Counted from the stretch's first letter, positions 28,329-48,093 are shown. The stretch: 64,000 bases of DNA from Glandiceps talaboti (GCF_964340395.1 NC_135549.1:23617342-23681341), one strand, 5' to 3'. Notes: a model not told the origin generated them from the sequence alone. Program-made: numbers and translations.

Positions 28329-29004
28329 TACGAATGCAACACATTCAGTCAAGCTTCGTTTAACTATTCATAACTGGTTATCTAAGAGAAAAGAATTGCA
28401 ACCGTTCTCTTATACTCATTCTCTCCTCTACTCACTCGGCTAGATCAGATCCTATGATGTGTTTATTTTTTTTATTTTTAAAAGCATATCGGCTTGCTGT
28501 ATCTGCTATCAGTTGTTGTACACGACATAACGCTCTGCGAATTAATAGTATGTCCACTATATATTATCAAATATGTGAAGGTAGTAAGAGCAACGAATAT
28601 ATAACATGACGTTTATCGTTAACAAGGCATTTGCATAATTAATTATTTTCGCTAATTAGCCAAAATCTTTTTGAAAATGTAAGCTGTTAATTTCAGATAA
28701 TTTATTTCTTACATTGTTGATAAAAATTGCCCGTGGCTTACAAAGCTTGTTTATGATGTAGCTTGTATACCCAACGAATCATTTGATATATTAATTATTT
28801 TAATTAGGACTAAATGAAGCATATAAATATATGGTTTATTCGGTACTTTGGCCACTGTCCTTAGATACAAATGTATAATGATACAACAAATGGACACTAG
28901 AGGAGTTGCAGAAAATAAATAAGTAAATAAATAAAGAAAGAAAGAACATATCAAGAAGAAAATAAGGAAACAAATCAATGTGGTATTAATAGCTGTGTCT
29001 AACA
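28329..29004. other. 3' flank of gene B, no gene seen
   Basis: Probably holds the 3' UTR. I find no AATAAA within 170 nt of the stop. Colinear with units C and D apart from a ~560-bp deletion near 28600. Confidence 0.5.
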
Positions 29005-29323
29005 TGGTATTCTATTCATTGTAGACTTGGAGTTTGAATGCCGAGTGTAAAGAAATCGTGCAATATTTCTCAAAGGCTGAATGTTGGTGGTTTTAATAAG
29101 CCTTGTAAACTTCTTAAAGCGTGGCTGGTTACGGTGCAAACAGTGGAATGAATTGTTGTCTAATGTCTGAATAAAGTGGGCAACAGAGTAAAAATGAAAT
29201 TCATCTTCAACTGATGTTTTACAGTACTTACAAAATCTTATCTATCTTTTGTGTGTTATTGTGTCTACCTGATTCAATCTGCAAGTTATATGCTGAGAGA
29301 CGGCATCTGAAGGTGTGGTTCAT
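29005..29323 (-). mobile_element. LINE C-terminal zinc-knuckle fragment (B)
   Basis: The minus strand reads RLSAYNLQIESGRHNNTQ, then KICKYCKTSVEDEFHFYS and a basic tail ending SKSTMNRI. The C-x2-C...EDEFHF signature is common at the C-terminus of LINE reverse transcriptases. Repeated at 39400-39719 and 50291-50610. Confidence 0.6.
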
Positions 29324-29430
29324 CTAAATTTATAAGATAACTCTCTGTCGTAAATACTGACTTAAAAGTACAATATGATCGGAGTACTTATTAAGTACAA
29401 TATGATCCGAGTTTTGTGCTTTTATTTATG

Positions 29431-30170
29431 CCACCAATATCTCTACAGTATTAAACTATCAGGTCATTACATAAAAATATTGATAGTTTGAAACTTATGT
29501 ATGAAGACATTATTAAGTCCAAATATACTATTATTGGTATATCCGAGGTTTGGAATATTTGTAATATACATGATTATACATTTGAATGTAAAGCACATGA
29601 TGTGGGTAGGGGTGGTGGGGTAGGTGTATATATACACTCATATCTCACATACAACTTACAAAATTTTGTCATTACTCACGCTGAAACCCTCTGATTGGAA
29701 GTAAACATCAGTAACTCCAAAACAATAGTTGGTATCATATACAGGAAGCCAAACACTTATATTATTGACTTTCATAATAGTTTACTAAGTGTACTGAATG
29801 ATTGTAGGCTTGATAAAATCCATTGTATTTTTATGGGTGATTTTAACATTGATATAAACATTATAAATAATTCACTTCAGGTTGAATCACTACTACATCT
29901 TTAGAATGTTTAGGATTATATCGGTTGATATCTACACTAACCAGAGTGACAAGTACTTCTCAAACACTTATAGATCATATCTACATTAATATTTGTTCAT
30001 GCAAAATTCATGCAGGTACTCTGTTAAGTGATATTTCAGATCACTACCTTATTTTTGTTCTTTTTGAAGGTTTTCCAATCAAATTATCATACAAACGTAA
30101 AATTACGTTTAGAAATGATAATCATTATGATTATTCTCACTATCATAATGACCTACTAAGTGCTCAATTT
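29431..30170 (+). mobile_element. Jockey/CR1-like LINE endonuclease fragment (B)
   Basis: Frames read YTIIGISEVWNI, GRGGGVGVYIHSYL, then after a TGA (W to stop at 29692) IIYRKPNT, MGDFNIDIN and LIDHIYINIC, all APE endonuclease motifs. It ends at a deletion junction that fuses it to the opposite-strand LINE. The longer version survives in unit D. Confidence 0.8.
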
Positions 30171-31500
30171 TCATTTGCATATGACGATGACCCACTAGGG
30201 ATCTGTAAATCCCCGCCAATAAAGACGACAGTCGGTAGAATGTGACTTTTAATTAACACCTACATAATGATGTCGGATGCCCTTTTCAGCTTTTGAATAT
30301 TCATATTACAGGTGTTCGGTAAAACAAACAAAAAATTATCCCAGGGTCTTCAAAATTTTAAAGTCTTTGTTCTGTTAACATCAATAGATTCATACCCAGG
30401 AAGTGTTTCTTCATTTCCATGTTCTAGCCAAGTTTCTACTTAGCAAACAACTTCAAATTCCTTAATAAAGTTTAACAATTCACAGTCACCAGACTTTGAA
30501 AGTAAACCATTGATATTCCAAAGTAGAAAATTAGTCTGTACATGTGTGTCTAGCTTGGGTTGATTGTTATTACGCTGTCTCGATGTGTTACTTGTGGATG
30601 TCCGATTTTGCTTACTTTTCGGACTTCGACCTCCCTCCTATGTTTGGTTTATCGGTCTGATACAGTAGTTTTCTAAAATATTATATACGTACATGACATT
30701 ATCTATTATCAACTTATCATATTTCAGCTGTGCAGTCTTGCCGTCCGTTGCGACTTGCCATCATCAGGAACGGGTCAAGTTTTCTACGTTTCTCTCTGTC
30801 CATAGGTGAAAGGTCCTCATGTCTTGTTTTAGGTATTTTGTCAGTTTCGCCCTAGCTTTGAGAACTTGTGCACAGTGCTTATACTTTGAAAGTTTGGCAA
30901 TAATAGGTCTTGGGGTGTGCTCTCTCAAATTCAATGCCGTCACCATTCAGGTCAAGATTGTCTGAAATAAAGGATTTTAGTTTATTTTCAGCATCGTCCC
31001 ATGTCTCGTCGTCATCGTGTAATCCACGGTATATTAAATTATCTCTTCTCATTTGGCCTTGCTGTTTGCAATTGTCCATTTCCCGTTCCATGTTGATCAA
31101 TTTATTTTGCATGAGTTTGTTTTCTTCAGACATCTCTGCTATAGTTTCATTTGCGTTTTCAAGCTCTTAACGTAAACCAACCACATCTTCAGAAAGTTGT
31201 TTTACTTTTCAATTGTGGTCCTTTGAACATTTATCAAATTATATTGTCTCCTTAAGTCTAGTTCTTGTTCTTTTCAATTCATTCAGCAAATCTAGATCTC
31301 CCATTGTAATTAACTTCACTCTGTGCGAGTTCATACTCGTAGTCCGACTCCTCGTGCGATTTTGTGACGTTTCGAGTGAACGATTTTTATAATATGGAGG
31401 ATTTTCTTGTCAAAATATCTCTGATCAAGTTATTTTGCTTTTCAGCTTGCTTGCCTTTGAGATGATCTAGCTAGGTCCAGGATATTGCCCAACATCTCCA
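30171..31500 (-). mobile_element. L1/Tx1-like LINE with ORF1 (B)
   Basis: ORF1 runs from about 31304 down to 30764 with several stops. It has a coiled coil (MSEENKLMQNKLINMERE), then RRDNLIYRGLHDD, IEFERAHP and PRPIIAKLSKYK, the RRM/CTD signature of L1 ORF1p (Transposase_22). Part of an endonuclase-like ORF2 start remains at about 30180-30540. Dead copy. Confidence 0.75.
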
Positions 31501-32079
31501 GAGCGAATCGGCAAGCAGAGTATGTTTTTGATTATATTTTTGTTGTTGTTCGATAGTGGTATGCATATGCATGCCTTTCATCATGGCAGATTCTCAACCA
31601 TCTACATTGTCACTTATCCAAAACATATGTTGCATAATCAAATTATCATTAATTTTATTAAAGACCAAACGTTGTTGCCTATGTTCTGGTGTTTTTGTTC
31701 GAAAATTTAATCTGGCTCCATATATATGTTGGTTTGGTTTGGTTTTGCCTCGATACCTTTATAATTGGTAATGCTAATTAAATATTCATATTGAGGCACA
31801 AGCTAGGTGATACACTGTCAGCCAAAGCGATTGCCATGGATTATTTCACGGCTATCTCATGAATTATTATGAATAATGTGCACTTCAAAGTGTTCTGGTC
31901 GATGGAGGACTGATGTTAGGGTCTGTCCGGCTAAGTTTTCAAACACAGAAGATTATTCACTCTCACGAAAGGCATTTTAGTTTAATTTACAAAACCTCTT
32001 TACAAGTCTCTCCATATTGAAAGATATGTGTTTTTGAAAACATGTGTATATTATTATAATACAGTGAAAAGGTGCTGAA

Positions 32080-32148
32080 ATGGCAGCCTGTTACATATTA
32101 TCAACAAATGGATTGTTTTTCTACATACGGCCCCGATGTATCAGATGA
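32080..32148 (+). promoter_or_regulatory. Upstream ORF of gene C (22 codons)
   Basis: MAACYILS... to TGA, 53 nt before the exon 1 ATG. The same frame is present in A and D. Confidence 0.3.
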
Positions 32149-32201
32149 TGGGTCGTGTCTGTATTAAAGGAGTAAGGTAAAACGCGATAAGGTGCTTCAC
32201 T

Positions 32202-38169
<5,968 letters not shown>

Positions 38170-39399
38170 TACGAATGCAACACATTCAGTCAAGCTTCGT
38201 TTAACTATTCATAACTGGTTATCTAAGAGAAAAGAATTGCAACCGTTCTTTTATACTCATTCTCTCCTCTACTCACTCGGCTAGATCAGATCCTATGATG
38301 TGTTTATTTTTTTTTATTTTTAAAAGCATATCGGCTTGCTGTATCAGTTGTTGTACACGACATAACGCTCTGCGAATTAATAGTATTTCCACTATATATT
38401 ATCAAATATGTGAAGGTAGTAAGAGCAACGAATATATAACATGGCGTCGAGGATAAAGGAATTTTACTTGGTATAAATAAGATACTAACTTTATAAAGGT
38501 TCAATGTATCAGTCAGCCAACCTATTTTATATTCATAATGTAATCGGAAAAGACAACATGTGAACAGGGGATTAATTCTACTCATAACTAGAGAGTGTGT
38601 AACATACGGCATTTATGAAACTGAATTAATTTGTTCATCTAGCCTCCATTAATACAGTGGTGACTAGGAGAGTGGGCGATATACTTGATATCATCCCTTT
38701 ATCTTTTCCATTCAATCAACTACTTTTCAAATTTTCTTCTTGATTGTACAAAATGTTGAAGTCTTCCTCCGTCGCCATCTGTGGCTCCGCACGAATTATC
38801 GAATTACGAATTATCCAAACGTTTTAATCAGTCTTTTACCAATCGCAAGAAGAATATTTGAATTTGATAATGGGAGTTAGTGTTGGTAGTTTCGATAATT
38901 CGTATAAAAATGGAAATAATTTTTAATTGGAATACTGTAAGACTTTCTAACATTATGTGCAAAAACATTTATTAATTCTCATGAGGTGAAACACAGAACT
39001 AGAACGTTTATCGTTAACAAGGCATTTGCATAATTAATTATTTTCGCTAATTAGCCAAAATCTTTTTGAAAATGTAAGCTGTTAATTTCAGATAATTTAT
39101 TTCTTACATTGTTGATAAAAATTGCCCGTGGCTTACAAAGCTTGTTTATGATGTAGCTTGTAAACCCAACGAATCATTTGATATATTAATTATTTTAATT
39201 AGGACTCAATGAAACATATAAATATATGGTTTATTCGGTACTTTGGCCACTGTCCTTAGATACAAATGTATAATGATACAACAAATGGACACTAGAGGAG
39301 TTGCAGAAAATAAATATGTAAATAAATAAATAAATAAAGAACATATCAAGAAGAAACTAAGGAAACAAATCAATGTGGTATTAATAGCTGTGTCTAACA
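38170..39399. other. 3' flank of gene C, no gene seen
   Basis: Colinear with unit D, containing the ~560 bp missing from B. A 102-codon minus-strand frame at 38304-38612 has no domain and is broken in D. Confidence 0.5.
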
Positions 39400-39719
39400 T
39401 GGTATTCTATTCATTGTAGACTTGGAGTTTGAATGCCGAGTGTAAAGAAATCGTGCAATATTTCTCAAAGGCTGAATGTTGGTGGTTTTAGTAAGCCTTG
39501 TAAACTTCTTAAAGCGTGGCTGGTTACGGTACAAACAGTGGAATAAATTGTTGTCTAATGTCTGAATAAAGTGGGCAACAGAGTAAAAATGAAATTCATC
39601 TTCAACTGATGTTTTACAGTACTTACAAAATCTTATCTATCTTTTGTGTGTTATTGTGTCTACCTGATTCAATCTGCAAGTTTTATGCTGAGAGACGGCA
39701 TCTGAAGGTGTGGTTCATC
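39400..39719 (-). mobile_element. LINE C-terminal zinc-knuckle fragment (C)
   Basis: Same fragment as at 29005-29323. Confidence 0.6.
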
Positions 39720-39825
39720 TAAATTTATCAGATAACTCTCTGTCGTAAATACTGACTTAAAAGTACAAGATGATCGGAGTACTTATTAAGTACAATATGA
39801 TCCGAGTTTTGTGCTTTTATTTATG

Positions 39826-40535
39826 CCATCAATATCTTTACAGTATTAAACTATCAGGTCATTACATAAAAATATTGATAGTTTGAAACTTATGTATGAA
39901 GACATTATTAAGTCCAAATATACTATTATTGGTATATCCGAGGTTTGGAATATTTGTAATATACATGATTATACATTTGAATGTAAAGCACATGATGTGG
40001 GTAAGGGTGGTGGGGTAGGTGTATATATACACTCATATCTCACACACAACTTACACAATTTTGTCATTACTCACGCTGAAACCCTCTGATTGGAAGTAAA
40101 CATCAGTAACTCCAAAACAATATTTGGCATCATATACAGGAAGCCAAACACTTATATTATTGAATTTCATAATAGTTTACTAAGTGTACTGAATGATTGT
40201 AGGCTTGATAAAATCCATTGTATTTTAATGGGTGATTTTAACATTGATATAAACATTATAAATAATTCACTTCAGGTTGAATCACTACATACATCTTTAG
40301 AATGTTTAGGATTATATCGGTTGATATCTACACTAACCAGAGTGACAAGTACTTCTCAAACACTTATAGATCATATCTACATTAATATTTGTTCATGCAA
40401 AATTCATGCAGGTACTCTGTTAAGTGATATTTCAGATCACTAGCTTATTTTTGTTCTTTTTGAAGGTTTTCCAATCAAATTATCATACAAACGTAAAATT
40501 ACGTTTAGAAATGATAATCATTATGATTATTCTCT
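39826..40535 (+). mobile_element. Jockey/CR1-like LINE endonuclease fragment (C)
   Basis: Same as 29431-30170 with the same internal TGA (40087). It is trimmed by ~65 bp at the junction with the minus-strand LINE. Confidence 0.8.
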
Positions 40536-41820
40536 GTAAATATTGATCTGTAAATCCCCGCCAATAAAGACGACAGTCGGTAGAATGTGACTTTTAATTA
40601 ACACCTACATAATGATGTCGGATGCCCTTTTCAGCTTTTGAATATTCATATTACAGGTCTTCAAAATTTTGAAGTCTTTGTTCTGTTAACATCAATAGAT
40701 TCATACCCAGGCAGTATTTCTTCATTTCCATGTTCTAGCCAAGTTTCTACTTAGCAAGCAACTTCAAATTCCTTAATAAAGTTTAACAATTCACAGTCAC
40801 CAGACTTTGAAAGTAAACCATTGATATTCCAAAGTAGAAAATTAGTCTGTACATGTGTGTCTAGCTTGGATTGATTGTTATTACGCTGTCTCGATGTGTT
40901 ACTTGTGGATGTCCGATTTTGCTTACTTTTCGGACTTCGGCCTCCCTCCTATGTTTGGTTTATCGATCTGATACAGTAGTTTTCTAAAATATTATATACG
41001 TTCATGACATTATCTATTTTCAACTTATCATATTTCAGCTGTGCAGTCTTGCCGTCCGTTGCGACTTGCCATCATCAGGAACGGGTCAAGTTTTCTACGT
41101 TTCTCTCTGTCCATAGGTGAAAGGTCCTCAGATGTCTTGTTTTAGGTATTTTGTCAGTTTCGCCCTAGCTTTGAGAACTTGTGCACAGTGCTTATACTTT
41201 GAAAGTTTGGCAATAATAGGTCTGGGGGTGTGCTCTCTCAAATTCAATGCCGTCACCATTCAGGTCAAGATTGTCTGAAATAAAGGATTTTAGTTTATTT
41301 TCAGCATCGTCCCATGTCTCGTCGTTATCGTGTAATCCACGGTATATTAAATTATCTCTTCTCATTTGGCCTTGCTGTTTGCAATTGTCCATTTCCCGTT
41401 CCATGTTGATCAATTTATTTTGCATGAGTTTGTTTTCTTCAGACATCTCTGCTATAGTTTCATTTGCGTTTTCAAGCTCTTAACGTAAACCAACCACATC
41501 TTCAGAAAGTTGTTTTACTTTTCAATTGTGGTCCTTTGAAAGTTTATCAAATTATATTGTCTCCTTAAGTCTAGTTCTTGTTCTTTTCAATTCATTCAGC
41601 AAGTCTAGATCTCCCATTGTAATTAACTTCACTTTGTGCGAGTTCATACTCGTAGTCCGACTCCTCGTGCGATTTTGTGACGTTTCGAGTGAACGATTTT
41701 TATAATATGGAGGATTTTCTTGTCAAAATATCTCTGATCAATTTCGTTTGCTTTTCAGCTTGCTTGCCTTTGAGATGATCTAGCTAGGTCCAGGATTTTG
41801 CCCAACATCTCCAGAGCGAA
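40536..41820 (-). mobile_element. L1/Tx1-like LINE with ORF1 (C)
   Basis: Same as 30171-31500, with RRDNLIYRGLHDN and IEFERAHP. Dead copy. Confidence 0.75.
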
Positions 41821-42376
41821 TCGGCAAGCAGAGTATGTTTTTGATTATATTTTTGTTGTTGTTGTTCGATAGTGGTATGTTATGCGTGCCTTTCATCATG
41901 GCAGATTCTCAACCATCTACATTGTCACTTATCCAAAAACATATATTCCATAGTCACATTATCATTAATTTTATTAAAGGCCAAACGTTGTTGCCTATGT
42001 TCTGGTGTTTTTGTTCGAAAATTTAATCTGGCTCCATATATATGTTGGTTTGGTTTGGTTTTGCCTCGATACCTTTATAATTGGTAATGCTAATTAAATA
42101 TTCATATTGAGGCACAAGCTAGGTGATACACTGTCAGCCAAAGCGATTGCCATGGATTATTTCACGGCTATCTCATGAATTATTATGAATAATGTGCACT
42201 TCAAAGTGTTCTGGTCGATGGAGGACTGATGTTAGGGTCTGTCCGGCTAAGTTTTCAAACACAGAAGATTATTCACTCTCACGAAAGGCATTTTAGTTTA
42301 ATTTACAAAACCTCTTTACAAGTCGTGTTTTTGAAAACATGTGTATATTATTATAATACAGTGAAAAGGTGCTGAA

Positions 42377-42445
42377 ATGGCAGCCTGTTACATATTATCA
42401 ACAAATGGATTGTTTTTCTACATACGGCCCCGATGTATCAGATGA
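42377..42445 (+). promoter_or_regulatory. Upstream ORF of gene D (22 codons)
   Basis: Same frame as in A and C, 53 nt before the exon 1 ATG. Confidence 0.3.
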
Positions 42446-42498
42446 TGGGTCGTGTCTGTATTAAAGGAGTAAGGTAAAACGCGATAAGGTGCTTCACT

Positions 42499-45400
42499 AT
42501 GACGTCTCGTTTGAAGCAAATACTCACTGCTCTATTTGTTGTAGTTCTTTTTTCGATTATTGTTCTAGAATGGAAGACTGGAAGCAATACCATGAGTAGA
42601 TTTGAGTCATTATTGACACCACTTACTGATCGAGTATTGACCGAGGGTGGACATGATGACCGCAAAGAAGAACTGTTGATGCAACACAATACGACGGTCA
42701 CCTCAGAGGAGGAAAGTAATATTGATGGACAGAAACCTGGTAAATCAACGGGTGGGGTATCAGAACTGAGAAATATAACTGATGCTGTAGGACGTGCAAA
42801 GGTTTGTATTTTCTGTTTATCTAGCAACCCAATTCAATGTGTAGACAATGTGTCTTAATTTGAATCAGTGCTAGTGGTCAATATTATCCGTAGGGGTGGT
42901 GTAGTGACAAGTTTAAATCATTGAGCGGAAGCTTGGTTTTGAATTTGTCGCTATGTTAACACTGCACTAGTTTGTAAATGTTCGAACAACAACAATCTAT
43001 TCACTGAAAAGTGTTAAAATACCAATAATTAGACATTGCGCATGTTAATCACTGGTTGATCTTATCCATTAGCAGTGCAATAACAGGTTTAAATCGTGAT
43101 CATCATTGAGCGCGCTGATTGTTGGGTACGACAACCCCCCCCCCCAAAAAAAAAAAAAAAAAAAATCAATTTGATTTGAGTTATCATTTAATATCTTTTT
43201 CAACCTGTTTCTGCAATACTTATGGATAAGATTGACAACGGATTAACATATACAATGTCACGTCAAAGTATATGTATTTTAACCATTTCCAATGAATAGG
43301 TTATTGTTTTCACTTCAAAACAGGATAATTATAGTTACTTTATAGAAACCAGTGCAGTATTAATATAGTGACATATTTAAACCAGATTTGCTCTATATAT
43401 AAACTTATACCACACCGCCCACAGATAAATTTGAGCACTGATTAACATACTAGATGAACAGACACAATGTCTTTTCATAAGTAATGACCAATTTCTTTTA
43501 GTGTCAGAATATATCTTTAGTTACTTGATGAAGAGAAAATGTCTCAGTTGTAGCTAGTGCAGGTTCAGGTAAACCACCAAAGTCTCAAAGCTTTATGATT
43601 GAAATTTATTCGCTCAGGAAATGGAAACAATACACTCTTTGGAAGAAATACAAAACAGAATTCTGGTGAGAGCCATGACATAGTTCCCAAGGAACTAATC
43701 AAACTCCATGGATCAAACATACATGAAAATAAATTATGGGTACGAGTTATAACAACAAAAAATCATCTCTTGTGAATAGTGATGGGGATTATGGCGGTAG
43801 CAAAATTATATAAATATACACAAGCTCTCAGTGTAGCAAATGAAATGAATAGAAATAAATAAAAACAATAATACATACACAAATGAAATTATAGAGGCTG
43901 GTTAAATAGGAAGGAATTCGAAGATATAGTCACCCTCTCAAAAAAACTGCTTCATGTTTGCATTAAATATTTGTCTATTGTAGGTCTTTCTTATTGTTGT
44001 GGGCACATATTTCTTAGTTTTGATAGCTGCATATTTAAAATTATGTTGGCTAATTGATTAGTTTACAATTGGAATCGACAGGCTATTATTGACTTAGTTC
44101 TGGTCAGATAGCTATGGGATAACTGTTTAGTAAATGTAACGGTAGAGAGTGTGTATATAGCGATTGTGTTTTAGGTCATAGATGAGTTTATATATTTGTG
44201 GATATCACGGATATTGAGTTGATTAAAGTGCTGAGTACAATGGGCTTGGTAATCAGTAAAAGGTATAGTTATAATCTTTTGATCAAGAGCAGTTGGATGT
44301 TTCCCAAAATTTCCAATGCAGTAAAAAATATGGGGAGAATTAGAATGTTGTAGGGAAGGCTAGGGTAAGGACGCACAGATTTTGGAATATATACGTAGTA
44401 AAGAATCCTCAAAATGATGACAACCGTTGGACTCATAGCATTTCTTAGGTTCTCAAGATGGGACTTCTAGGTTAGGGAAGGGTATAAGTGGGTTAATTTT
44501 TGGGGCGTTTTATTAATCATATAATGTGTTTATTAATCTTATAACTGACATTGATTCATAGAATATTACTTTATTAATTCAACTCTAACCCATGACTTGT
44601 TTTGCTCTTTTCCAATCAGAATATTGATACGGTTGGTGCAAAAAGCAATACGAATTCTGAACGACGTTATCTCATCTCAATAAATGGATTCATAGGACCT
44701 AATCAACAGTACAGTCATTTTCGGAAGACAGCGGCTGCTGCATTGTATTCAAATAGAACACTTGTTATTCCATACTTCTTTGCACTTAAAGCATTTCAAG
44801 AAAGTCAAACCATCTGGCGAAAGAATTTTGAGGATACATTTGATATAGACAAACTAAAGGAAATCATTGATGTTGCTACTGTAGATGAATATAATCGTGA
44901 CTGTAACCATAAACTTGAACTTCTCTTAACGTATGATGGTTCAGAAGGACGTCCACCTAAGTGGAGCATGATGCAGGAAGAACATCGTAGGGAATATTCA
45001 ATTAATATTTCCTCTCCAACCAATCAAGTGGGCCACCAAACACTTGATAATCTCACATCTGTACGCTGTCTTGGAATACTCATTCCAGGGTTTTGGCCAT
45101 CGCCACCTTATCCGAGACAACTGCGATTTGAAATGTTATCAAGAGTTAACAAATATATTCGCATGGCTGCAAAAATAAGGAAGACAGCTGATCAAATTGT
45201 ACCGAAAATATGTAATGGGAAACCATATGTTGCGATGCACTGGAGGAACAGAGTACAGGAAGTGTAAGTTAAAAAAAGTTTTTAAAAAATCGTCAGCATA
45301 TTAACTTATAATGTACTTGTATTATGTATTAGATGCCATGTTTATAGATTATCATTGTTCATAGAATGGTCAACCTTATACAAATGAGAGTATAGATTAT

Positions 45401-45919
45401 GATCTAAAAGTGAAATTAAATTTGAGGAGCAAGAGTTATGAACTCGGGTGTTGATTATCGAACTCTATTAAAAACACAAGGTACACTGAATTATGATAAA
45501 ATAGGAATTGTGAAGTGATGAGTTTGTCTATTAAAAGATGCTAATTTCATGAACTGTGCATACCTGTCGGTAAACATAAATGTCGCTTTGCTTTTCTTCA
45601 CCACACGGTGAAACACTGCAACGGCTTCTGAGTATATTGCTTGATATATTGTGTAACCATATATATATATAATTATATAACACAACACATACACACACGC
45701 GCGCGCGCGTGTGTGTGTGTAAAATGCCTATGCTGGAGTAAACAGCACCCAATACATATGTATGCAGAGTCGTGTAAATAACACATTTTATCAAGCAAGA
45801 TGTACAGGATCCGATACACAGTGTTTCACGCTAAATATTGGCATCATCGGTCTGATGATGTCGCAACAGTTGAAACGTGTGTAACGGCTACTGTTTATCT
45901 TGCATCTTGCTTGATACTG

Positions 45920-45981
<62 letters not shown>

Positions 45982-46037
45982 CTAAAACTATTACGCTCTG
46001 CCACTGCGGTATAGAGCACTGTCTTAGCAGCACCGAG

Positions 46038-46109
<72 letters not shown>

Positions 46110-47203
46110 TTATATATATCACCATCATCAGAAAGATCATACAATATTTCGTACCTATTTAAATGCACCCAATGCCCTTTAACCCGGCCACATATTTCAA
46201 TACATTAATTACAGCCTATTGGCACTGGTAGTATTTTAAAGATACATTGGGTATTTAAATATTTTCTTGTAATAGTAATAATGTTACTGTATTAAGTTTG
46301 TCTGCTACAGTTAGTATTTGCCATGCAGAAGACCTTTAATGCTTTAGTTGAAACCTCCAAGCATTCATATATTCCTTGAAATGTGTCATTTTTAAAAAAC
46401 CGTTAGTCATGAATAAACAAAATACAAAAGGGATGCTTGATCTACTTACCAAAGCTACACCATGCATGATTTTATGGTTTATAGATAATGATTATTTGAT
46501 ATACGTATACACATTACTGTAACATTGGCCTACAAGGTGTAGCCAGGTTAAAAAAAAACAACGAAGAGAGTTCTATCACATTGAGCAGCATATCCGGAAA
46601 TACTCACAAAGAGTAAATATAAATATAGAGATATAAACACAAAACTAATCACACCAGTGTTTATCTTAATAACAGTCTATATATACAAGACACACAAGTA
46701 CAGTACAATATTCTTCTTTATTCATCTTCAGTTGCATGAATCGTAATTGCGTGGGTAAGAGCCAAGCTTACATGGATGATTTAAACAAGACTGGTGTTGT
46801 GGCTGCAAAAGATGTAGGAAAGTATATGATGGTGCGAAATTACACATGTATATATCTGGCGACTAAAGATGAGGTAAGAAAGAACAGTCGTGCAAAAACC
46901 TTCAAAGAAAGAAAATAAAATAAATGCCTTATGATTTGACTGTGGTATAAACGTGCATATATTAGTGTGAATGCTAAATACTAATTCATGAAAAAGAAAA
47001 GATACAGGCAATTAACACGCACACACACATACATACACACATACATACATACATACATACATACATACATACATACATACATACATACATACATACATAC
47101 ATACATACATACACACATATTATACACGAATAAATAGATTGAGGAAGATATTCAATTAATTCGACAAACACGTTTCATATGCTGAGTAAAAGACTGTTTA
47201 TAT

Positions 47204-47260
<57 letters not shown>

Positions 47261-47265
47261 CACAT

Positions 47266-47353
<88 letters not shown>

Positions 47354-48093
47354 TACAGACCGTTCACCAGAAGATAGTAAATCCTGCAGCTGCAGCTTTA
47401 GAGATCATAACCAGTGTCCAGTGAGAATTGCCTATCAAGCAATGTAATATTCAACACACAAATTACAACAAATAATAACGGCACAGAACTATACTTTGGA
47501 CTAACACAGAACAGAAATCATATTCACATTCGTATAAACGCTCTTACTTTCTTCACAGTCTTTCCTTGAACTTTTGAAAGATGCTGGCATACCAAATGTC
47601 GTGAGCACTTCAGATATCATACCACCAAAATATCCAAATGTCGAGGAAATCAAGCATGACAACTACTTCTGGTCATTGGTAGAACAAGAAATTTGCATTC
47701 GTAAGTCAATAACCCTTCAAAACTATAATGACTTGTATGTAATGTGGTGTTTTGGACACTCTCCCGCTTCAGACAAATACTGTGTTCGAGTTGGCATATA
47801 TGTTATCCCTAAACGCAGGGAAAAGCTAATATAATACAAAATTGAAAATATTCATGTGTTTTGAACAGACCATTTCGTCAACACACGAATGCCTGAAAGT
47901 GTTACACAGGACAGAAATCAGGAAATAATATATTTTATTTTTATGTTCACATATAGGTTCGATATTCTTTATATCGTGGCAGCATTCAGGCTGGAGCGGT
48001 ACTGTAACAGAATTAAGAAAAGCTATTGGAGCAGAAACCGAGTATTTGTTCAAGATGATTTCGTGGAAAGCTGAAGGCGTCAGTCTGAAGTAG
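42499..48093 (+). CDS. O-fucosyltransferase-like gene D (five exons, 455 aa)
   Basis: Join 42499-42801, 44620-45263, 46732-46873, 47559-47700, 47957-48093. Exons, phases and motifs match genes B and C. The exon 2 acceptor is CAG rather than TAG. Substitutions include KEIIDV, LLTYDG, TNQVGHQ and EMLSRV in exon 2, MMVRNY in exon 3, and [21 protein letters not shown] with VEEIKHDN in exon 4, so D is slightly more diverged than B is from C. HWR, YLAT, VEQEIC and SGWSGTV are all kept. Predicted membrane-anchored GT of the secretory pathway. Confidence 0.85.
42802..44619. other. Gene D intron 1, no gene seen
   Basis: Colinear with C intron 1, with small deletions near the 3' end (around 44490). 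Nothing coding. Confidence 0.6.
45658..45720. repeat. TA and CA/CG/TG palindromic microsatellite (D)
   Basis: ACACACACGCGCGCGCGTGT centred at ~45704 is a perfect alternating purine-pyrimidine palindrome (about 45691-45718). Confidence 0.95.
45793..45912. repeat. Foldback sequence in intron 2 (D)
   Basis: Same element as 25543-25656 with small indels; inner arm slightly degraded (TGAAACGTGTGT). Confidence 0.7.
45921..46122. repeat. (TA)n blocks in intron 2 (D)
   Basis: TA runs at about 45922-45980 and 46038-46105 flank the small insert. Confidence 0.95.
45984..46037. mobile_element. Small insert within TA repeat (D copy)
   Basis: Matches 27263-27325 except for a ~9-bp deletion before CACCGAG. 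Absent at this place in B and C. Confidence 0.5.
47026..47115. repeat. (ACAT)n microsatellite in intron 3 (D)
   Basis: Followed directly by a junction (GAATAA|ATAGATTG) where the LINE 3' fragment of B and C has been deleted. Confidence 0.95.
47207..47351. repeat. (TA)n/(CA)n microsatellite in intron 3 (D)
   Basis: TA runs with a short CA run near 47262-47280. Confidence 0.95.
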
